A stretch of 64,000 bases of DNA, taken from assembly GCA_964017235.1 (NCBI GenBank), contig OZ024936.1, positions 90,432,537-90,496,536 on the forward strand, in the 5' to 3' direction. Made by a program: the position numbers and the translations under genes. The stretch comes from Sabellastarte sp. h YS-2021. Its lineage: Eukaryota; Annelida; Polychaeta; Sabellida; Sabellidae. The notes beneath the pieces are model-generated. The model was not told the origin of the DNA. It did no database searches and was given only the letters and a program-made list of their open reading frames with translations. This document shows, piece after piece, positions 57,695 through 64,000 of the stretch (its first letter is position 1; the number at the start of each line of letters is the position of its first letter).

Positions 57695-57819
57695 ATAGGT
57701 TAATGGCCAAGTAAGTGTCCAATATTGGAAAATAATGGCCTGTTTACGAGGTCCCGAAGGGACCGAGTCAACAGTTCATTATTTTCCAATATTGGACACT
57801 TACGAGGCTATTAACCTAT
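57695..57819. repeat. Long hairpin 1
   Basis: Arms of 43 bp (57695-57737 and 57777-57819) pair at 40 of 43 positions (core GTGTCCAATATTGGAAAATA). The 39-base loop contains an inner hairpin GGTCCC-GAA-GGGACC. The left base has AATGGCCAAG and the right has CGAGGCTATT. Confidence 0.85.
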
Positions 57820-58065
57820 TTAAATTACACCTTTTCTTTAATTTATCATTTTAAAGATATTGTTTAACATCATTACTTTTCATTTCAATATTCCTGTTGT
57901 GTACTTTTTTGGTTTTTATGATCATTTTAGTTGAAATACATGTGAAAGGGTTTCTTTGGAAATGTGCTAAAAAGACTTCTATATATGGTCAAAATCAGAA
58001 AGTGGCCAATAGTAAAAGATATTGGACACTTTTAACAAAAGAAAAACTCTCAGGTGTAATTTAAA
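57819..58065. repeat. Segment with 14-bp perfect inverted ends
   Basis: TTTAAATTACACCT at 57819-57832 is the exact complement of 58052-58065. It lies directly against hairpin 1, and ATATTGGACACTT at about 58018-58031 repeats part of the hairpin 1 arm. Possibly one composite element with hairpin 1. Confidence 0.5.
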
Positions 58066-58300
58066 GGCCTTTCATAATCGGCCCTCAGATTTCTGTTATA
58101 CCCATCTAAATGTTGGATTTTATTACAATAATAAAATTTTGAAAAAAAAAATAGACAAGGTGTTTCATTTCATTGAAGTTTTCGTTACAACTATGCATGA
58201 ATTAAATTCAATTTAAATGTACCTTAACCTTTTAAATAAAAATAATGGAAAATTGTTATTCAGATTTAATTGCCATGGACAATTTGGTTTCAGTTAGTAT

Positions 58301-58413
58301 ATAGATAATGGCCAGGTGGCGCTCCATTATGTAAACTTAATGGCCTGAGGCCATGAAAGGGCCAAAGGGTCATTAAGTTTACATAATGGAAGCGCCACGA
58401 GGCAATTATCTAT
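58301..58413. repeat. Long hairpin 2
   Basis: Arms of 42-43 bp (58301-58342 and 58371-58413) pair with one indel and a few mismatches (core CATTATGTAAACTTAATG). The left base reads AATGGCCAGG, the right base CGAGGCAATT, and the loop begins GGCCTGAGGCCATGAAAGGG. It has the same framing motifs as hairpin 1 around a different arm sequence. Confidence 0.85.
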
Positions 58414-58948
58414 TATAAAACCCTGTAACTTAAAACCAATTTATTAATTCAACACCTTGTACCAAATGATCAACCTAGACAAGCGTTTCAATGTTTCCTT
58501 TATTGTGCATACCATATGGGGCTTTCACTAAATTAGTTCTATGATTGTTTTTTTTATTTCAATACACAATCAACATTGTTTCACTATGTGGACCACTGGT
58601 TTTCCTTTATGGAAAAATATAATTATTGGATAAAGCTTGAAAAGTTTTAATATAATCTGACTGCCACCAAATTTAACCATGGATAATGATAATCGATAAA
58701 ATAAGGGTCTGTGACTTACAGAAAGCACTTTCCAGAAAAAATAGACTACTTATTTAACTATGCTGTGGATAACTTGTTGTGGTGAGTGTTACTTTGTTAA
58801 TCTGTGCTTATTTTAAGACAGTAGGCTATTATTTTTGTGTTTCAGGCATTGAAAGTACTAGAAACTGGAGAAATACTTACTTGTTTTAGTTTATGTTCAA
58901 GTTTTTTGGTTTCTCAAGATTTTTATTTTGTATGCTTCCTTGTCTCTT

Positions 58949-59102
58949 CAGGTCCTCAGTGGCCTAGTGGTTAGCAAGTTTGGCATCTAATCATAGGCTG
59001 TCACCTCTGTGGGTTCGAGTCCCACAAGTGGCAATGCTGAGGACCTGTCCCAATATGACCCTGGCTGTTGAACGGGACGTAAAACCCCAACTTTGACCTT
59101 TG
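58949..59102 (+). mobile_element. tRNA-derived SINE with perfect target-site duplication
   Basis: A 154-bp element flanked by TCCTTGTCTCTT (58937-58948 and 59103-59114). The head (58951-59045) folds tRNA-like: outer stem GGTCCTCAG with CTGAGGACC, A-box region GGCCTAGTGGTTAGC, and a perfect T-arm GTGGG-TTCGAGT-CCCAC with B box GGTTCGAGTCC. The tail is GGACGTAAAACCCCAACTTT. The exact duplication indicates recent insertion. An intact pol III promoter is present. Confidence 0.88.
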
Positions 59103-59114
59103 TCCTTGTCTCTT

Positions 59115-60249
59115 AATTTGGAATCAAGGACAAACGCCTCCTGGAAAGATTGTCTCCTGGAAAAAAGCCTGATAGAAAGAATGCCTACTCCACATTTTGT
59201 ATTTCAGTAATACCTCCTATGAAAATTAATCCACAAGATTAAGAACAAAATTCATTTGAACCACAAACAGTGTACCGTTTTAGAAGTATGTAACAAACTG
59301 TAATAAGATAAATTAAAATCTTTGTTTTGAACTTAAAAACATTGAAAATTAAAATCAAATTTAAACCCAGCAGTAATTCATTTCAGTACTGCATTTTTGC
59401 ACTACGTTTTTCTCATTTTACTTGAGTAAATTTTGAGCCACTAAAAACACTCCTTTTAGTATAGTATGCTGGGTTAGATTTTCACAGTCAGTTTGTTTGA
59501 AAGTTAGCTGCTCCTTTGATTAAGTTCACGAAGATTATTGTAAAGTCAGATTGTAAAGAAATGCAAAGAATTAAAAAAATATCTAACTTTACAAATTAAA
59601 TTGCTTGTTTTATATTTGTCAGGAGGTATTTTTTCAAGGTAGAATTTTTCCATGAGGTATTTTTCTACGAACGTTGAATGTCATTCAGAATTGAAAAGAC
59701 TTTGTAAATGTACCCACTGAACTAATTAATATGAAAGAAGTTGTGAAAACATTTCAATATTCAATGCACTGTGCTGAGGATGACTGGTAAATACTAAGTA
59801 CCCTTTTGTTCTTGGCAGACTGGCCAATGAACTGAACCACAATCCACTGTTAGAAAATAATGTAATGTTAACTATCCATTATGCAAAAATAATGGAGAGT
59901 TGAGACAATGGAAGGGTTGCCCGTCTGGATTTTATTAGCAAATAATGTTGGAATAATCTGTATGATCATGTTATGTAAAGGGTGACAGCTTATTCAGTGA
60001 CATTTGTCAACATACAATTAACATACATCAAAGATAATTTGATGCTTTGATCAATTACTGTTATTCTGTGTCAAAAATCCACTGTTTAGACACTTGTTTG
60101 GTTAGAATTATTAAAAGTGCAATTAGTCTAAATGAACCAAAAGGCTTCTAATTTTTCCTTCAAGCATTTATTTCATTTAATGAGATTATAATTTTTGTAA
60201 TATTTAATATATTCTCCCACTTAAGCATCAATGAGAACCATGGTCCTTT
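59115..60249. other. No recognised feature
   Basis: AT-rich DNA without coding or repeat signals that I can name. Confidence 0.45.
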
Positions 60250-61309
60250 ATTCGTGTGTTCCACTGGAGCAGACTTGTCAGTAACTAGGTATTTTTGAAG
60301 TGTCGAGAGCAATGTTAGGGTTGGTTGTAGTTTCCCGGCTTGTCGCAGTGGATCATGTTTGATATTTCACCAACCCTCCACAACTCTGAATCTTGACTGT
60401 GGCCCTGCCCACCTGCCTACACTTCCTATCCTGTCCTATACTGTTACAGTCTTGACTTGAGAAACTTCCCATCTTGTGCTTCTTTATTACTAGTACCTCA
60501 CTTCCAGACAGTCTCTGAACACAAACTGACCATACTTGAATGTAACCATACTGTGGTAAACATAACTGTTTTCCCAGTCGGTAACATCTCAGCAGGATAA
60601 GCTGGGAATACATACAGATCATTTTTATGATCCATGGCTTGTCTGTTGATGCAATCTGTGTCTATATAAGGTGAGTCGGCTTTCACAATGCATCATTGGA
60701 ATCTAGCATCTGATGGATTACATCTGGCAGCATTTCAAGAATAGGAGTTTATTTTTTTACAATTTACTATGGCACTTTTCAGTTGAAGTTGGCTGACTTT
60801 ATATTTTAGGATTTTGTTTTTTACAAAAGCTCTGCTGCTTATTATTTAACTTTTTGACACAGTAGCGGATATCCTGCAGAGGAGGCAGGAGAGGGAGGCC
60901 AGGGAGAGAGAAGAGGCACAGCAACAGAGGGAGAAGGAGGCTAGGAGGGAGGAATTAATAGTGGAGGAAACAAAGTTGCAAGAGGAGGAAGTTGCAGAAT
61001 AAAAGGTCCAGGACAGACAAAAGTGGCACTGAAACAGAGGCTGGAGGAGAGGCGTGACCATCACAATCATGATACAAGAAAGTGCACATAACCAACTGTT
61101 ATCTTGCCAACTAAGATGTGGAGGCTATTGTGGACTTTTAGAAGGACCACAAGGAGTTGTACGGCAAGACTTACGAACATTTCAAGGACAATGCAAGGAA
61201 GGAGTGTCTCTGGGAGCAGTTTGCCAAGAATCACAAGCTGTCTGTGAAGGTGTGCAAGAACTGGACTGACTTGCAAAAGACACATTATGGGAAGCTGACG
61301 CAATCGTTT
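60250..61309 (+). mobile_element. PIF/Harbinger element, second copy, 5' portion
   Basis: Starts with the same inverted-repeat end as the 4285 element (GTTCCACTGGAGCAGAC at about 60258), then the shared CAGTAACTAGGTATTTTT, GGTTGGTTGTAGTTTCCCGG and CTTGTCG sequences, and the TTTAGGATTTTGTTTTTTAC leader of the MADF ORF. It stops at about 61309, where LINE family C begins, so the transposase half is absent. Confidence 0.75.
60866..61309 (+). pseudogene. MADF/Myb-like ORF fragment (Harbinger)
   Basis: A Q/E/R-rich segment is followed by KDHKELYGKTYEHFKDNARK, ECLWEQFAKNHKLSVKVCKN and WTDLQKTHYGKLTQ, a better preserved version of the domain at 5165-5370. Stop codons precede it. The frame then runs by chance into LINE reverse transcriptase at 61310, giving a fused open frame 61157-61480. 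Confidence 0.7.
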
Positions 61310-62388
61310 GGTGTCGGCGGTTGTGTTCTGAAATGGTTCACATCCTACCTAACATACTGTTACCAATCAATAAAAATTGGATCTACTTTGTCAGATGTTT
61401 GTAAACTCCTATTTGGCATTCCCCAAGGTTCTGTCCTGGGCCCTTTGCTGTTCTCATTGTACACCACCCCCTCAGTTTGATTATCAGTAGACATAAGGGA
61501 ATAAAGTTTCATTTCTATGCAGATGATAGCCAAGTTTATATACATTTATCCCAGAAGAATGCATCTGCTGCCTTTGAAAAGCTAAATAGGTGCCTAGATG
61601 ATGTTAAAGAGTGGATGTCCACCAGTAAGCTCAAATTGAGTCCAGACAAGACTGAGTTTATCATCTTTGGTTCAAAGAGACAGAGGGACAAGTTGAAAGC
61701 ATGTTTTCCAATTGATATCTTGGGCAATTCACTTTGCCCTGCTGATTCAGTAAAAAATCTGTGTGTGTGGTTTGATTCAGACTTTTCTTTGTCCAAGCAT
61801 GTTCAGAATGTCTGCAAAAGTTGTTTTGTTAAACTCCGTGATTTCAGACATGTCAGGCGGTTTCTCACTCATGATGTTTCTGTGCTTGTGGCTAATGCTC
61901 AGGTTAGTCGTCGGCTGGATTATTGCAACTCAGTTTTCAGGAGCCTCTCCAAGTTCAATCAACGAAAATTACAGTGCATCCACAATGAGGCAGCTAGAAT
62001 TGTATCAAACACCAGTCGATACACCAGTATAACTCCTGTGTTAAAGAAACTGCATTGGCTTCCTGATGAACAGCGCACAGTGTTCAAGACGGCCACACTT
62101 GTTTATAAGTATCTTCACACAGGCTTTCCCAGGTATTTTGCTCCATATCTTTCCTCCTAAAGCAGTTCTTATAGCACCAGGCGCAGTCAAAGTGGTGGTA
62201 ATTTCCTTGTCATTCCAAAGTTCTGCCCCTCCGTTCACAAATCTGTCAAACAGTTTGGTAATAGTTTTGCGTTTGATGCTCCCACTGTGTGGAATGCTCT
62301 CCCTGATGAGATTCGTGCCTCTCCCTCCCTGGCCTCCTTCAGAAAGCAGCTCAAAACCTACCTGTACACCAAAGCATACCCACCTTAG
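61310..62388 (+). pseudogene. LINE family C reverse transcriptase, C-terminal part, pseudogene
   Basis: Contains [20 protein letters not shown], the catalytic [49 protein letters not shown] and LHWLP blocks, and ends DAPTVWNALPDEIR...YTKAYPP with TAG at 62386-62388. Two lesions: a single-base loss in a C run near 61468-61472 shifts frame before the YADD region, and TAA at 62158-62160 interrupts the last domain. Apart from these it is well preserved. Confidence 0.85.
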
Positions 62389-62545
62389 CCTGGATCATTC
62401 CCCTGGCATTCTCCGTGGTGCTTGACCCCTGCTATGCCCCTGGTACAGAAATTTTGATGTCTGCTTTTTGTTTTGTTGCACCTTAGAGTCCTCTTGTTTG
62501 GGGAGATTAAGCGCTATAAAAGTCGAATTAGAATTAGAATATCAA
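61310..62545 (+). mobile_element. L2/CR1-like LINE (family C), 5'-truncated
   Basis: Begins in the middle of RT (FGVGGCVLKWFTSYL) at the junction with the Harbinger fragment and ends at about 62545 with GAGATTAAGCGCTATAAAAG followed by GAATTAGAATTAGAAT, a microsatellite tail rather than poly(A). The family end matches the element at 24834-26620. Confidence 0.85.
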
Positions 62546-62574
62546 TGCTAGAACACTCAGAGCACTCCGCAAAG

Positions 62575-62800
62575 GCAAGTATGATTTTTTTTCCAAAAAT
62601 GGCTCAGCAATAAGTAACCGGGAAAATTCTGATCTTTGATACTTTTTGTGTATCTAGGTGGTGATTCAGATCACTCTCATAATATAATTTGATCTAAGTT
62701 TGACCAAGACTCATCTTTTTTCATGAAAATCCAATCAGTCGTGTTTGCATAATCTTGATAACAAACAAACGTTCACTCAGCCAAGTGGTAACTTCAAAAT
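62575..62800 (+). repeat. Dispersed repeat copy
   Basis: Blocks CTCCGCAAAGGCAAGTATGA, GTGGTGATTCAGATCACTCT, TTGACCAAGACTCATCTT and ATGAAAATCCAATCAGTC follow the family order. A possible detached right end (TACCTCCTTTACAGGTAAAA) lies at about 63140-63160. Confidence 0.55.
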
Positions 62801-64000
62801 CTTGCCTCAATCTACCCATCTTTTGCATTTCAAGAGTCCAACAACACCTCTTTTCCTTTCATTCTGAAAAAAAAGTAAAGACAAAAATGTTTGCACAGAC
62901 TTGCCTTAGAACCTGAAATGGTGCCATTGACTTGTATGGCAGTGTATATTAAAAAGCATCATAACAAAGTCAAAATCAAACCAATATGGCCCAAATTTGG
63001 CCATTCTCTATTCTAACCAATGAGAATGTTATAGAATCATCGCTGAAAATTTGTGGCCTAGCATATGCTAAAAAAACTTGACTGACCAAGATACTTTGAA
63101 ATTGCAGAGTTTCAAAGTAACAAACGGTCATGAATTTAATACCTCCTTTACAGGTAAAAATATATAGTTATATGCATGTAGGAATATTTATCGAAAAAAA
63201 TCACTTTCAAATTATAACAAGTAAAAGTATCTCATAAAGAAGGGTCTCAATGGGTAGTAAAAAGTACAAGTTTTTACTGAACAAAAATCTCGCAAGAGAA
63301 TGCTTCAACTTTTCCGAACTTTCCTATATTGTTTGTGGCACCCTGTTGAACCAGAGATGTTGTAAGATGGGAACTGACCCCCGAGGGAAGTTTCAACTGG
63401 ACTTAGAGTCCAAAACTGAAACTATAAGAGCAATAAAAAAAAACCATTCATCTGTTAAATTGGTTGTTAAATTATCATATTAATACACAGGCGGTAGTTC
63501 AATTGAAGGAACATTGTGTCTATAAACTATAGCCATGGGTTTTACTGCCCATAGTGGGTGGGGTATAAGCCAGTCAACCAGTTAAACAAGGATACTTCTG
63601 TTGGACTTGTGCTTCTTGTCCCATCTCTGGCCTGTGACACCACAGATCATTCTGTTCTTTTTTACTGCCTTAAAATACTAATATAGAATTGATGGGGGTA
63701 GTGCTTAGATGGATAGAGTGACCCCTATAGGGGAAACTTAGAGGTTTAAGTTTCGAAAAAAGCATATTTAATAGGGTGCACAGAACAGATTGGTTGATTC
63801 GTTTCCTTGATTTGTCCAAAGAAAAAGATTTCAGTTCAAGGAATAGACATACTATTAACACATATTGTTTAGACATATTCATTGAGAACTAGTACTTTAT
63901 TTGATTTACATTTTATTTCTATGATTGTCATCTAAATTTTAATTTCCTTCATTACCCTTTGCCCTAATTTTATGTAACTTCTGTTTAAATCTATATACAT
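62801..64000. other. No recognised gene
   Basis: No further lectin exon or other gene is seen. The short open frame at 63250-63483 has no recognisable motif. Confidence 0.4.

Noticed and set aside
58951-59045. Functional tRNA gene
   Set aside because: The head is tRNA-like but about 95 nt long with a disturbed anticodon region, and it is fused to a tail and flanked by a target-site duplication, so it is a SINE.

Overview
This is an AT-rich, intron-containing metazoan nuclear window dominated by transposable elements, with two identifiable host genes, both on the + strand. There are no bacterial features. The repeat content (L2/CR1-like and L1/Tx1-like LINEs, a DIRS-like tyrosine-recombinase retroelement, PIF/Harbinger, tRNA- and 5S-derived SINEs, fold-back elements) together with an invertebrate-type glycine-transporter-like SLC6 gene suggests a marine invertebrate such as a mollusc, cnidarian or other non-vertebrate. 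The sequence alone does not fix the phylum.

Layout. 1-3490: the 3' half of an L2-like LINE (+, window-truncated) followed by a decayed LINE on the minus strand that keeps a degenerate 2A-like motif. 4285-8522: a decayed PIF/Harbinger DNA transposon with diverged terminal inverted repeats, a plus-strand MADF/Myb-like ORF and a minus-strand transposase relic. 9481-44211: a 13-coding-exon SLC6 Na+/Cl- dependent amino-acid transporter of glycine-transporter type. Twelve exons are in frame with GT/AG junctions. Exon 10 (TM9) is about 20 nt short and frameshifted, so the gene is inactivated, is one allele, or carries an assembly error. Intron 3 holds a 1.29-kb fold-back element. Intron 11 is 22.7 kb and packed with a DIRS-like element, an L2-like LINE, two L1/Tx1-like LINEs, a SINE with clear target-site duplication, satellites and MITEs, plus one unassigned exon-like segment at 23582-23734.

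44212-53451 is intergenic, with LINE fragments, dispersed repeats and two 5S-rRNA-derived sequences. 53452-54950: the first two coding exons of a secreted C-type lectin (signal peptide, then the N-terminal half of the domain) with a MITE-like inverted repeat in the intron; the rest of the domain was not found. 57695-58413: two related long hairpins with unrelated arm sequences. 58949-59102: a tRNA-derived SINE with a perfect 12-bp target-site duplication. 60250-62545: a second PIF/Harbinger fragment joined directly to a 5'-truncated L2-like LINE.

The host genes are not functionally coupled. The transporter would act at the plasma membrane in glycine or neutral amino-acid uptake, and the lectin would be secreted. 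The most notable observations are the frameshifted TM9 exon in an otherwise intact transporter, the fold-back element with an uninterrupted 26-G tract, the shared 3' tail between a LINE and a SINE, and the paired hairpins.
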